The notes under the pieces are model-generated. The model saw nothing but the letters and a program-made list of their open reading frames with translations. It made no database searches and had not been told where the DNA came from. From Dyadobacter linearis (GTDB taxonomy: Bacteria > Bacteroidota > Bacteroidia > Cytophagales > Spirosomataceae): DNA of 64,000 nucleotides. The translations under genes and the position numbers were made by a program. Each line of letters starts with the position of its first letter. The first letter of the stretch is position 1. Below are positions 55,828-64,000 of the stretch, one piece after another. Location: assembly GCF_907165045.1 (NCBI RefSeq), contig NZ_CAJRAU010000001.1:310001-374000 (forward strand). The letters are read 5' to 3'.

Positions 55828-55867
55828 TCTTTTAAGTTTGTCTTCCAAATGCAACATCGACAGGATG

Positions 55868-55911
55868 AGGGGAATATTAAAAATAATCTAAAAAGTTATT
55901 AGTATTCCCCT
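55868..55911. promoter_or_regulatory. Inverted repeat AGGGGAATA ... TATTCCCCT upstream of the sigma gene
   Basis: AGGGGAATA (55868-55876) pairs exactly with TATTCCCCT (55903-55911), extending to 12 of 13 bases with TTA/TAA arms. It lies 40 bases before the ATG of the ECF sigma at 55952. The right arm overlaps TATTAGTATTCCCCT, found with one change upstream of the hydrolase gene at nearly the same distance. Confidence 0.6.
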
Positions 55912-55951
55912 ATTTCTCTCTTTTCCAGGCGTACGACTTTCCAGATACCAA

Positions 55952-56560
55952 ATGCCCCCGGTAATAAGTGATGCTGATTTGTGGAGTGAAATGAAAAGTG
56001 GGAGTGAGAAAGCTTTTTCTTCTCTTTTCATGAAATACCATGTTTCCCTGGTGAGCTATGGAAAGTCAATCACGCAACATCATTATATAGTCGGCGATTG
56101 CATTCAGGATGTTTTTGCGGATATCTGGCTTTACCGAAAAACTATCAGCACGCCTGACTCAGTGCGAGCCTACCTGCTCTCCGGTTTACGAAAACGCATT
56201 GCCCGGAAATTGGAACGCGACCAGATCTTCAAGCATGCGACTGATATTGAGCACGTTGAATTCTCCGCCTCGTTCACAGTTTTGGATGAATTGATCACAA
56301 ATGAAGAAATGCGCTCGCAGGTAACGTATCTCAACGCCGCGATCAACCAACTCTCTCCCCGCCAGAAAGAGGCACTTTACCTGCGCTATTACCAGCAGCT
56401 TTCCGTGGATCAGATCGCGGAAATGATGCAGATGAACACGCAATCTGTCTCCAACCTCCTCCACCGCGCCATCAAACAACTCCGCAACCTCTGGAAAGGC
56501 GAAATACCCCAACTGATGATTCTCCTTGTCCTCACACACTGCCTTTCTACCGATGTGTAG
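55952..56560 (+). CDS. ECF-type RNA polymerase sigma factor (second cassette)
   Basis: This 202-residue protein has sigma-70 region 2 (about 20-90; IVGDCIQDVFADIWLY) and region 4 (about 125-180; LSPRQKEALYLRYYQQLSVD, helix-turn-helix at IAEMMQMNTQSVSNL). Its partner FecR gene starts after 193 bases. The tail (PQLMILLVLTHCLSTDV) is hydrophobic, as in the first sigma. A short hairpin (CCGC-TCT-GCGG, 56561-56571) follows the stop, then a long pyrimidine tract. It is expected to direct transcription of the downstream SusCD genes. Confidence 0.93.
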   Translation: MPPVISDADLWSEMKSGSEKAFSSLFMKYHVSLVSYGKSITQHHYIVGDCIQDVFADIWLYRKTISTPDSVRAYLLSGLRKRIARKLERDQIFKHATDIEHVEFSASFTVLDELITNEEMRSQVTYLNAAINQLSPRQKEALYLRYYQQLSVDQIAEMMQMNTQSVSNLLHRAIKQLRNLWKGEIPQLMILLVLTHCLSTDV

Positions 56561-56589
56561 CCGCTCTGCGGCATGCGGTGGTTGTTTCG

Positions 56590-56687
56590 TCCCTTTCCTC
56601 CTTCCTCCCTTTCCTCCCTTTCCTCCTTCCTTCCTTTCCTCCTTCCTCCCTTTCCTCCGTTCCTCCCTTTCCTCCCTTTCCTCCCCC
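56590..56687 (+). repeat. 98-base pyrimidine tract with CCCTTTCCT-type repeats
   Basis: The plus strand holds only C and T for 98 bases apart from one G (56659), made of loosely repeated CCCTTTCCT and TTCCTCC units, and ends in a run of A. It fills half of the gap between the sigma and FecR genes. Such purine-pyrimidine tracts can form triplex DNA and gain or lose units by slippage. It is not coding: open frames in it give only low-complexity Lys/Arg/Gly or Pro/Ser/Phe text. Confidence 0.9.
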
Positions 56688-56753
56688 AAAAAAAACCGTC
56701 CCCCTGAGTATCCCCCGCCAAACCCGTCCTCTCCCAAATCATAACCTGTTTCA

Positions 56754-57821
56754 ATGCAACGCAAACATCATTTGCTCCTGGAAGATTATTTGCAAGATCC
56801 CTCGTTTCGCCGCTGGGTAAGAGAAGGTATTGACGATGCCGGTTGGGAACAATGGATGAAATCGGATACCGAAGAAACCAGGCTGGCCCGCGAGGCGCAA
56901 CTGGTTTTGCTGGCCATGAATTTCAAGGAAACTGACGTGTCCGAGTTGGAGACGGAAGATGCATTGCAGGCAACCTGGCAAAAGATCAATAATGTCGAAG
57001 CTCAGGCGCCGGTTGTGAAATGGAAACAATTTGCACGCATGCTGGCAGCGGCTGCTGTATTGCTGCTGGCGGTCGGACTGGGTTGGCATTTTTTAAATCA
57101 ACCCCAAATCCGTGAAGTAGCGACGGAAGAATTGTCCGAAGGAAAGATCGCGGTGCGGCGCAATAATACAAAAACGCCGGTACTGGTGATGCTGGAAGAC
57201 GGCAGCTCGGTGATTCTGCAACCGGGAAGCCAGCTGGACTACCCTACTGTTTTTAACGAAACCGAACGGAAAGTATCACTCACCGGCGAAGCTTTTTTTG
57301 AGATCAGCAAAAATCCTTCACGACCGTTTTTTGTGTATGCCAATGAGATCGTGACGCGTGTAGTGGGTACCAGCTTTCGCATTAAAGCTTACAGTAACCA
57401 GCCTGATGTAGAAGTGATCGTGCGGACTGGACAGGTGAAGGTTTCAAGAAAAAACCCTGTCGAAGCCGGATCACCGCAGGAAATTTCCCTGCATCCCAAC
57501 GAATCGATCCGGTTTGTACGCCATGAGGCCACTTTTGAAAAACCCGTTATCGCCGCCCCCAATGTAACCGTACCGATCGAACAGTTACAGTTTGATTTTG
57601 AAGATACCCCGATCAGCAAGATCCTGGAAACGATCGCGCTCGCCTACGGCCTGAAAGTAACTTACCCGGAAGAGGTTTTGAAAAACTGCTATCTCTCGAC
57701 CTCATTAAGCGATTTGCCTTTACAGCACAAGTTGAAGATCATTTGTGAAAGCGCCGGAGGAGAAACCCGGTACGAGCTCCTGGGCGACCAGCTTACCATT
57801 TATTCAAACGGATGTAACTAA
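56754..57821 (+). CDS. FecR-family anti-sigma factor (second cassette)
   Basis: This 355-residue protein has an N-terminal cytoplasmic part (about 1-85), one span (about 86-106; MLAAAAVLLLAVGLGWHFL), the periplasmic FecR domain (about 130-225; LEDGSSVILQPGSQLDYPT and LTGEAFFEISKNPSRPFFVY) and a C-terminal DUF4974/STN-like domain ending YSNGCN. It is the mirror of the protein at 6542-7615 and is followed by the SusC gene after 15 bases, so both are surely co-transcribed. Confidence 0.93.
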   Translation: MQRKHHLLLEDYLQDPSFRRWVREGIDDAGWEQWMKSDTEETRLAREAQLVLLAMNFKETDVSELETEDALQATWQKINNVEAQAPVVKWKQFARMLAAAAVLLLAVGLGWHFLNQPQIREVATEELSEGKIAVRRNNTKTPVLVMLEDGSSVILQPGSQLDYPTVFNETERKVSLTGEAFFEISKNPSRPFFVYANEIVTRVVGTSFRIKAYSNQPDVEVIVRTGQVKVSRKNPVEAGSPQEISLHPNESIRFVRHEATFEKPVIAAPNVTVPIEQLQFDFEDTPISKILETIALAYGLKVTYPEEVLKNCYLSTSLSDLPLQHKLKIICESAGGETRYELLGDQLTIYSNGCN

Positions 57822-57836
57822 ACCTAATGCCTGACT

Positions 57837-60800
57837 ATGAAAAAATCCTTGACCCAAAAACGATTATACTACCAGATTGTGTCCAAGTCAATGCAACAAC
57901 TCTTCCTGGCCATCCTGTTTTCCGGTCTCGTTATCGGCGCTCCGGTGATCGGCCAGAATATTCTGGACAAGAAAATTAGTTTCCGGGCCGAGGATATCAG
58001 CCTGGAAACCGCGCTGAAACAACTCGAAGCCGCCGAAAAAGTCAAGTTTTCTTACAATTCCAGGACCATTCCGTTAAAAAAGAAGGTTCAGGTGAATCTG
58101 AAAAACGAACCGTTCTCGGTGGTATTGAACCATTTGCTGACGCCGCTCGATATCAGCTACAAAGAAGTAGGAAGCCAGATCGTGCTCATTAAAACGGAGC
58201 GGAATGCTTCGGAAGTGACCGTTCCAGCCGAACCGGCAGTAACCGACGACAGCCGCCGCAATGCCGACCGGACTATCTCGGGCATTGTCCGCGACGAATC
58301 CGGCGAGGCGCTGCCGGGGGTAAGTATTATCGCAAAAGGTTCGCAGCGGGGTACGATCAGTGATATTGAGGGTAAATTTTCAATGGATATTCCCGACGGT
58401 TCTGCCGTTCTCGTTTTTTCTTTTGTGGGGTATTTAAATCAGGAAATCAATATCAGCAACCAATCCACGCTGGAAGTAAAGTTGCTTACGGACACCAAAT
58501 CTCTGGAAGAAGTAGTGGTGGTAGGATATGGTACTGTCAAGAAAAGCGACCTGACCGGGGCTGTTTCCGAAGTGAGCGCCAAAGCGATCAAGGACTTACC
58601 GGTTGCTTCCATTGATCAGAAGCTGGTGGGGCAGGTTGCCGGGGTTCAGATCCAGCAGGTATCAGGTGCGCCGGGCGCAGGTACCTCTGTGAAAATACGC
58701 GGAAGCGGTTCGCTGGGTGCGGGAAATGAGCCTTTGTACGTGATCGACGGAATGCCCTATTCATCGGGACTCAACCAGAACATCAACCCCCTTACCTTCA
58801 TTAACCCGAATGATATTGACAAAATAACCATCCTGAAAGACGCATCTTCCACGGCGATTTACGGGTCGCGCGGGGCGAATGGCGTAATTATGATCACCAC
58901 CAAAAACCCCGGAAAAAATACCAGCCAGGTCAACTTCTCTTCCTATGCAGGTTTGCAAAGCGTGCCGCAAAGAGGCCGCCCCGAAATGCTGAATGCAAGA
59001 GAATTCGCCGAATACCAGCGCGACCGGATCAATTACGTGGTGCGTACCAGAGAAAAAAGGGCGGCGACCATTGAAGATTATCCCGAAGCCTACCGCGACC
59101 TCGACAAGCTCAATAATACCGGCACCAACTGGTACGACCTGATCCTGCAAACTGCATTCATCCAGGACCACAACTTCGATATTCAAAAAGGAATGGAGAA
59201 GTCGAGGCTCAACTTTGGATTCGGTTATTTCAGTCAGGAAGGAACGATCAAACATACGGGTATCAAACGCTATTCGGCCAATTTCGGCTTCCAGAGCGAA
59301 ATCCTGAAAAATGTCACTTTGCAGGCAAGTGTAAGGCCCACATTTATCGACCAGAACAGAGCGCAGACCGGAGCGGGAAGGGATCCTGACGTAACCGGGA
59401 TTTCGCTCTGGGCCAATCCGGTAATGACGCCGTACGACGAGCAGGGGAACATTAAGCCTTACATTACCACGCCCGCAAGCATTTATAACAGTACATGGAG
59501 TTTTGCCAATCCATTGTATATTCTGGAACAAAGCAAACGCAACTATCAGGAACTTCGTAACCTGGGAAATGCGGCGCTGGAATGGGCTCCGATCGAGAAT
59601 CTGAAACTGCGTAGCGCGATCAGTACCGTTGTTTCTGTCTCTCAATACAAGCAATATCTTCCAAGCACGATCGGAGGCTCCAACAACCCGCCGGCTCCGG
59701 GCCGCGGCGCTTCAAACCGGTCGTTTGGGAATAGCTTTAACTGGCTGATCGAGAACACAGCTTCCTATTCCAAAACACTCGAAAACCATAATCTGAGCAT
59801 TCTGGCGGGATATACTACGCAAAAATCAAAAGGTAACGGCGTCAATCTGAATGCAGGTCCGTACGCGAATGATCTGATCGAGACGATCAATGCGGCGCCG
59901 GGCATAACAGGCTGGGGCGAATCGGTCGATACATGGAGTATGATCTCCTATCTCGGCCGCCTGAACTATTCCTATAAAGATCGCTACCTGTTCACGGCCA
60001 CTTTGCGCAGTGACGGTTCCTCGCGGTTTGGTACCAGCAACCGTTTCGCATTGTTCCCCTCCGCGGCAATAGCCTGGAAGCTTTCTGATGAGGAATTTAT
60101 CAAAGCAATTCCGGCAATTGACCACCTGAAACTGCGCGCCAGCTATGGAAAAAGCGGAAACAACAATATTGGTAACTACTCGCATTTGTCGAATGTGAAT
60201 ATGGGCCAGTATGTGTTTAACAACAATACGGTTTCCGCCGCCACCGTCAGTCTGTTCAATCCTTTTCTGGGCTGGGAAGAATCCGAACAGTTCGATCTGG
60301 GACTTGAAACTGCATTGTTCAAGGGAAAACTTTCCGTCACCGCCGATCTGTATCACCGGAAAAGCGTCAATATGCTGCTGAACGACGTGATTCCGGCGAT
60401 TACCGGTTTTAACAATCAGTTGGTAAACAAAGGAAGTGTCCGCAACCGCGGGCTGGAACTGGGTATCGACGCCACGCCCGTTTCGGGACAATTGACCTGG
60501 GATATTAATTTCAATGTCGCATTTAACCGCAATAAAATCCTGGCTACCAACGAAAACGGCGACCGCATTCTGTCCGGCAGCATGGACTCCCGGCCTACCA
60601 ACGTTTCGATCGTGGGTAAGCCGATCGGGCAGTTTTATGGATTTGTGCTGGAAGGTGTTTATTCTCAGGCTGATATAGACAATCCAGCCGTAGCCAAATA
60701 TCCCGGCGCGACGGCAGGATACCCGAGATACCGCGACCTGAATGGTGACGGAACTGTGAATGAGATGATCGATTACCAGGATCTGGGCAGTCCGCATCCA

Positions 60801-61301
60801 GACTTCATTTACGGACTTTCCAACAGAGTAAACTACAAGAATTTCGACCTGGCTGTAAATGTGAACGGGCAATATGGCGGGTACGTAATGAACGGAATGC
60901 GCCAGACTACCGACAACCTGCAAGGCTTTTTCAATATCGGAAAAGAATGGGTGAACCGGTGGAGAAGCGATGAAAATCCGGGCGACGGTATCCACGCGTT
61001 CGGGCCGAATTCGGTGCACCGGGTGAATGACAAGATCTGGCTGGAAGACGCTTCCTACCTGCGGATTACGAATATGACGCTGGGCTACACTATTCCCTCG
61101 GATGTGTTTGGTCAAAAGCGCTATTACCGTAACCTCCGGGTGTACATGAGTGTGCAGAACCTCGCCACTTTTACCAAGTACACCGGGGCAAACCCGGAGG
61201 GACAGGCTTCCAATATGGACAATACCCTCGTGCCGGGTTACGATATGGGTAGCTACCCTATCCCGCGCACTGTGACCGCCGGCATTAACATTCAGTTTTA
61301 G
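57837..61301 (+). CDS. SusC/RagA-family TonB-linked receptor with STN domain (second cassette)
   Basis: This 1154-residue channel has a signal segment (about 18-40, ending PVIGQ), STN domain (about 45-125; DISLETALKQLEAAEKVKFS), carboxypeptidase-regulatory-like domain (about 145-225; GIVRDESGEALPGVSIIAKG), the box LEEVVVVGYGTVKKSDLTGA, plug (DASSTAIYGSRGANGVIMIT) and barrel ending GINIQF. It would import the ligand held by the SusD protein encoded 20 bases downstream, and its STN domain would signal to FecR. Confidence 0.95.
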   Translation: MKKSLTQKRLYYQIVSKSMQQLFLAILFSGLVIGAPVIGQNILDKKISFRAEDISLETALKQLEAAEKVKFSYNSRTIPLKKKVQVNLKNEPFSVVLNHLLTPLDISYKEVGSQIVLIKTERNASEVTVPAEPAVTDDSRRNADRTISGIVRDESGEALPGVSIIAKGSQRGTISDIEGKFSMDIPDGSAVLVFSFVGYLNQEINISNQSTLEVKLLTDTKSLEEVVVVGYGTVKKSDLTGAVSEVSAKAIKDLPVASIDQKLVGQVAGVQIQQVSGAPGAGTSVKIRGSGSLGAGNEPLYVIDGMPYSSGLNQNINPLTFINPNDIDKITILKDASSTAIYGSRGANGVIMITTKNPGKNTSQVNFSSYAGLQSVPQRGRPEMLNAREFAEYQRDRINYVVRTREKRAATIEDYPEAYRDLDKLNNTGTNWYDLILQTAFIQDHNFDIQKGMEKSRLNFGFGYFSQEGTIKHTGIKRYSANFGFQSEILKNVTLQASVRPTFIDQNRAQTGAGRDPDVTGISLWANPVMTPYDEQGNIKPYITTPASIYNSTWSFANPLYILEQSKRNYQELRNLGNAALEWAPIENLKLRSAISTVVSVSQYKQYLPSTIGGSNNPPAPGRGASNRSFGNSFNWLIENTASYSKTLENHNLSILAGYTTQKSKGNGVNLNAGPYANDLIETINAAPGITGWGESVDTWSMISYLGRLNYSYKDRYLFTATLRSDGSSRFGTSNRFALFPSAAIAWKLSDEEFIKAIPAIDHLKLRASYGKSGNNNIGNYSHLSNVNMGQYVFNNNTVSAATVSLFNPFLGWEESEQFDLGLETALFKGKLSVTADLYHRKSVNMLLNDVIPAITGFNNQLVNKGSVRNRGLELGIDATPVSGQLTWDINFNVAFNRNKILATNENGDRILSGSMDSRPTNVSIVGKPIGQFYGFVLEGVYSQADIDNPAVAKYPGATAGYPRYRDLNGDGTVNEMIDYQDLGSPHPDFIYGLSNRVNYKNFDLAVNVNGQYGGYVMNGMRQTTDNLQGFFNIGKEWVNRWRSDENPGDGIHAFGPNSVHRVNDKIWLEDASYLRITNMTLGYTIPSDVFGQKRYYRNLRVYMSVQNLATFTKYTGANPEGQASNMDNTLVPGYDMGSYPIPRTVTAGINIQF

Positions 61302-61321
61302 TACTTTTAAAACAGCAGATC

Positions 61322-62755
61322 ATGAAGAAAATCATATTAGCAGGACTGGTATTGAGCCTATATTCCTGCTCGGGAGATTTCCTGAACATATATCCTGAAA
61401 CCAGCCTCAATGAAGGCAATTTTTATAGTTCGGATGAAGAAATAATCACTTTGGTAAATGGTTGCTACACCTCGCTGAGAGATATCGAAAAGCGCACCCA
61501 CTGGGTTATTTCCGAGCTGAAATCTGACGTTCTGGATCAGCAAACGAGCAGTGTAGCCGGCGATTTCACGACCGACCGGATGGACGCGGTCATAGCCGGC
61601 TCGGACAATCTCGCGCTCGACGATTTCTGGAATTTTTCGTACAAAGGCATTTATAACTGCAATAAAGCTATTTCTGTGCTTGAAGGCGGCTCGCATGTTT
61701 GGAGCAACCCGGCTTTGAAAAGCCGCTCTTCGGGTGAAGTGTACTTCCTGCGCGCTTTGTATTACTTTAACCTCGTTCGCCAATTTGGCGACGTACCGGT
61801 TGTCACTGAGCCCGTTACAGGTTTGGAGGCGGTGAATATCAAACGATCTCCCGTGGCAGATATTTACGCGCTGATCACGGAAGACCTGACAAAAGCGCAA
61901 ACGCACCTGGAAGCTGCGACGACCGTGGAAGAAAACGGACGCGTCAATTACGGCGCGTCGCTGGGACTTTTAGGAAAGGTATATTTGACCACAAAAAATT
62001 ACCCGGCTGCCGAGGTTATGCTCAAAAAGGTGATTGATCTGGGAAAATTTAGCTTGCTGCCTGACTATAAAAATGTATTTGATCCGGCAAATAAGGATTA
62101 CAAGGAAACCCTCTTTTCAGTCCAGTACTCCGAAGCGGCGGCGGCTTTATCCAACCAGTTTATCTTCTTCAATGCACCTTATACTTCCAAAGGCGAAGTG
62201 ACGAACCGGCCGAATATCGCACTTTCGCTGGCCGGGAATATGCGCCCGAGTCAGGATCTGATCAAGTCTTTCGAGGTGGGCGATAAGCGTAAAAGTGTGT
62301 CTATTGCTTACTGGCGCGGCCCGGATTGGAATGGTATCGTGGCTGATCTCCCCTATTGCGCGAAATACAAAGCACCACAAACCGCGGCACTCAACTGGGC
62401 TGGTGACAATTTTCCGGTATTGCGTTATTCGGATATTCTGCTGATGTACGCCGAAGTTTTGAATAACCTCAACCGCACCGCCGAGGCGATTCCATTCGTG
62501 AATCAGGTGCGGGAAAGGGCCGGACTGAAACCTGCTGCCGGCCTGGCCAAAACGCAGCTCGATATGCTGATCGAAAAGGAAAGAATGCTCGAATTTTGCT
62601 TCGAGAATCAGCGCTGGTATGATCTGGTTCGCAGAGGTCGCGCGCTGGAAGTAATGCGTGCACATGGTAAGCAAGCGCCTGACGCACAGGTACTCGCTGC
62701 GATCCCGAGCGAGCAGATCCTGATCAATAAACTCAACCAGAATACGGGCTATTAA
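61322..62755 (+). CDS. SusD/RagB-family outer-membrane lipoprotein (second cassette)
   Basis: This 477-residue lipoprotein (C16 in LSLYSCSGDF) is the binding partner of the SusC channel. The fold is clear from SGEVYFLRALYYFNLVRQFG, DVPVVTEPVTG, the TPR-like middle, and the closing EKERMLEFCFENQRWYDLVR and NQNTGY. Size is typical. The sulfatase gene begins 10 bases after the stop, which suggests a sulfated substrate for this pair. Confidence 0.95.
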   Translation: MKKIILAGLVLSLYSCSGDFLNIYPETSLNEGNFYSSDEEIITLVNGCYTSLRDIEKRTHWVISELKSDVLDQQTSSVAGDFTTDRMDAVIAGSDNLALDDFWNFSYKGIYNCNKAISVLEGGSHVWSNPALKSRSSGEVYFLRALYYFNLVRQFGDVPVVTEPVTGLEAVNIKRSPVADIYALITEDLTKAQTHLEAATTVEENGRVNYGASLGLLGKVYLTTKNYPAAEVMLKKVIDLGKFSLLPDYKNVFDPANKDYKETLFSVQYSEAAAALSNQFIFFNAPYTSKGEVTNRPNIALSLAGNMRPSQDLIKSFEVGDKRKSVSIAYWRGPDWNGIVADLPYCAKYKAPQTAALNWAGDNFPVLRYSDILLMYAEVLNNLNRTAEAIPFVNQVRERAGLKPAAGLAKTQLDMLIEKERMLEFCFENQRWYDLVRRGRALEVMRAHGKQAPDAQVLAAIPSEQILINKLNQNTGY

Positions 62756-62765
62756 TTTTTTGGTA

Positions 62766-64000
62766 ATGATAAAAATACATCGTGAAATGTTGCAAAAACT
62801 GAAATGGCGCACAAGCCTGTTGTTCCTGTTTTTAGGTTTAATAATGCAAGAACAGGCAATAGCTCAGGCAGCCAAAACTGCTTCCAAACATCCCAATGTC
62901 GTTTTTATCATTGCAGATAGTCACCGTGGGGAGGCCCTGGGCATTAATGGTCACCCGTTTGTCCAGACCCCGCACCTGGACCAGCTTGCAAAAGGCGGGA
63001 TCCGGTTTACGAATGCGTATGTGACAACGGCGATCTGCGCCGTGAGCCGGGCGAGTATCCTGAGCGGACAACATCGCGCGCGCCACAAGATCAACGATTT
63101 CACCACGGGCTTTTCGGATGAGGCAATGCGGAATACATACCCGATGGTATTGAAAAAAGCGGGTTATAAAACGGCGCAGATCGGTTTTCTGGGAGTCGGC
63201 AAAACGCCACCGACCCAGTACTTCGACCATTGGGACGCGCAGATTCCGTGGATGACCAAAGACGGTTTGCACCAGACGGATAATATCGCTAAAAAGGCGC
63301 TAGAATACCTCGACAAGCAGAAATCGGATCAGCCGTTTTGCCTTGCATTATCTTTCACGGCAGCACACGAAGTCGACGGACAGAATGGAAATCCGGCCAC
63401 TTATATGGTTCAGGAGCGATATAAGGGTTTGTATAAAGATTTGAAAATGCCCGTACCGGCCACTGCTGCGCCCGAATATTGGAACAGCTTTCCAGATTTT
63501 TTCAGAACAAACCAGAATATAGGTCGCGGCCGGTGGATCGGTCTGTTCTCTACGCCCGAGCTGTTTCAGGAGAATGTGAAGAATTATTACCGGCTGCTTA
63601 CCGGTGTGGATGAGGCTGTGGGAAAAGTGATCGCGAAGCTGCGGGAATCGGGAATGGACGAAAATACGATCGTGGTATATACCAGCGACCACGGCTTTTC
63701 GCTGGGTGAGCATGGGATGATGGGCAAATGGTATGGATTTGAAAAAGGCATTCACGTGCCGCTGATCATCAATGATTTACGATCTGATTCGAAACTGCGG
63801 AATGTAAAAGCGGAGCAGCTGGTTCTGAATATCGATATCGCGCCTACTATCCTGAATATGGCCGGCGTGCCCGTTCCGGATGTCATGCAGGGTGTAAACC
63901 TGTTGGATCTGATCCAGAAGAAACAACCCGGAAGGAAACACTTTTTCTATGAACATACGGTGTTTGCGAGTCCGATGCTGCCGAAAGTGGAGGGATTAAT
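62766..64000 (+). CDS. Sulfatase (type I, FGly-dependent), 3' part missing
   Basis: The frame opens at 62766 and runs 411 codons to the window edge. A signal peptide (about 8-36; LLFLFLGLIMQEQAIAQ) leads to the sulfatase core: PNVVFIIADSHRGEALG (metal site with D-S where the family often has D-D or D-Q), the FGly motif CAVSRASILSGQ (core Cys, then V in place of the common P, then SR), and SDHGFSLGEHG with the later metal-binding Asp-His. Maturation would need an FGly-forming sulfatase-maturating enzyme encoded elsewhere. An ATG at 62787 is an alternative start. Its place after SusCD suggests desulfation of a glycan imported by that pair. Confidence 0.92.
   Translation, partial: MIKIHREMLQKLKWRTSLLFLFLGLIMQEQAIAQAAKTASKHPNVVFIIADSHRGEALGINGHPFVQTPHLDQLAKGGIRFTNAYVTTAICAVSRASILSGQHRARHKINDFTTGFSDEAMRNTYPMVLKKAGYKTAQIGFLGVGKTPPTQYFDHWDAQIPWMTKDGLHQTDNIAKKALEYLDKQKSDQPFCLALSFTAAHEVDGQNGNPATYMVQERYKGLYKDLKMPVPATAAPEYWNSFPDFFRTNQNIGRGRWIGLFSTPELFQENVKNYYRLLTGVDEAVGKVIAKLRESGMDENTIVVYTSDHGFSLGEHGMMGKWYGFEKGIHVPLIINDLRSDSKLRNVKAEQLVLNIDIAPTILNMAGVPVPDVMQGVNLLDLIQKKQPGRKHFFYEHTVFASPMLPKVEGL

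Noticed and set aside
56410..56764. Minus-strand ORFs over the pyrimidine tract giving Lys/Arg/Glu/Gly-rich proteins
   Set aside because: They are low-complexity translations of the repeat tract and overlap the clear sigma-factor gene on the other strand.
58761..61115. Long minus-strand ORFs (297 and 429 codons) inside the second SusC gene
   Set aside because: They are shadows of a well-supported plus-strand receptor and have no recognisable domains.

Overview
The window comes from a Bacteroidota chromosome. It fits a Cytophagales member of the Dyadobacter/Spirosoma type best, but this is inferred from gene content alone and no rRNA or marker gene is present to fix the genus. The evidence is two SusC/SusD pairs with FecR and ECF sigma factors, a beta-propeller hybrid kinase, a REC-Crp regulator, PorT/OmpA-type barrels, DUF2383, PepSY iron-uptake genes and TAnnTTTG-type promoter boxes. 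Genes are tightly packed. No gap between genes exceeds 300 bases. I saw no tRNA, rRNA, CRISPR array, insertion sequence or integrase.

Layout. 1-8236 (minus): an ECF sigma / FecR / SusC / SusD cassette followed by a truncated planctomycete-type cytochrome (PSCyt1/DUF1549) gene. 8475-15695 (plus): DUF2147, an unknown anchored protein, an AraC regulator, a PAS histidine kinase with a REC-Crp regulator, a fragment of a 2-hydroxyacid dehydrogenase, DUF2256 with a photolyase, and DUF4174. 15685-28797 (minus): a possible 13-kb metal unit with a small Cys/His membrane protein, a TonB siderophore-type receptor, a PepSY protein, a two-component system, a CusCBA/CzcCBA-type efflux pump and a Wzi-type protein. 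28876-30863: DUF2383 (minus) and an SGNH-like lipoprotein (plus). 30909-44677: a signalling island in which two very large hybrid histidine kinases (plus strand) flank a minus-strand pair, a StyA-like flavin monooxygenase and a PhcB-like methyltransferase, together with a lone receiver, a lone Hpt protein and an OmpR regulator. 44925-50900: DUF808, a GyrI-like protein, a heparinase II/III-like lipoprotein and a LytTR/HisKA_2 two-component pair. 51096-55827: three exported proteins of unknown role and a tandem-repeat beta-lactamase-fold hydrolase. 55952-64000 (plus): a second sigma / FecR / SusC / SusD cassette followed by a sulfatase cut by the window end.

How they work together. The two end cassettes mirror each other and point outward. 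In each, the receptor carries an N-terminal STN domain that would signal through FecR to the sigma factor, so uptake of an oligomer would switch on its own import genes. The downstream enzymes (sulfatase; PSCyt1/DUF1549 protein) suggest sulfated or complex glycans as substrates. The central metal unit joins siderophore-type import to cation efflux. The 31-45 kb island is the most unusual part: a methyltransferase of the type that makes the Ralstonia fatty-acid methyl ester signal sits with a flavin monooxygenase between two hybrid kinases that end in receivers but lack Hpt domains, while a separate Hpt and response regulator lie next door. This could be a small-molecule signal and phosphorelay system, but that is inference.
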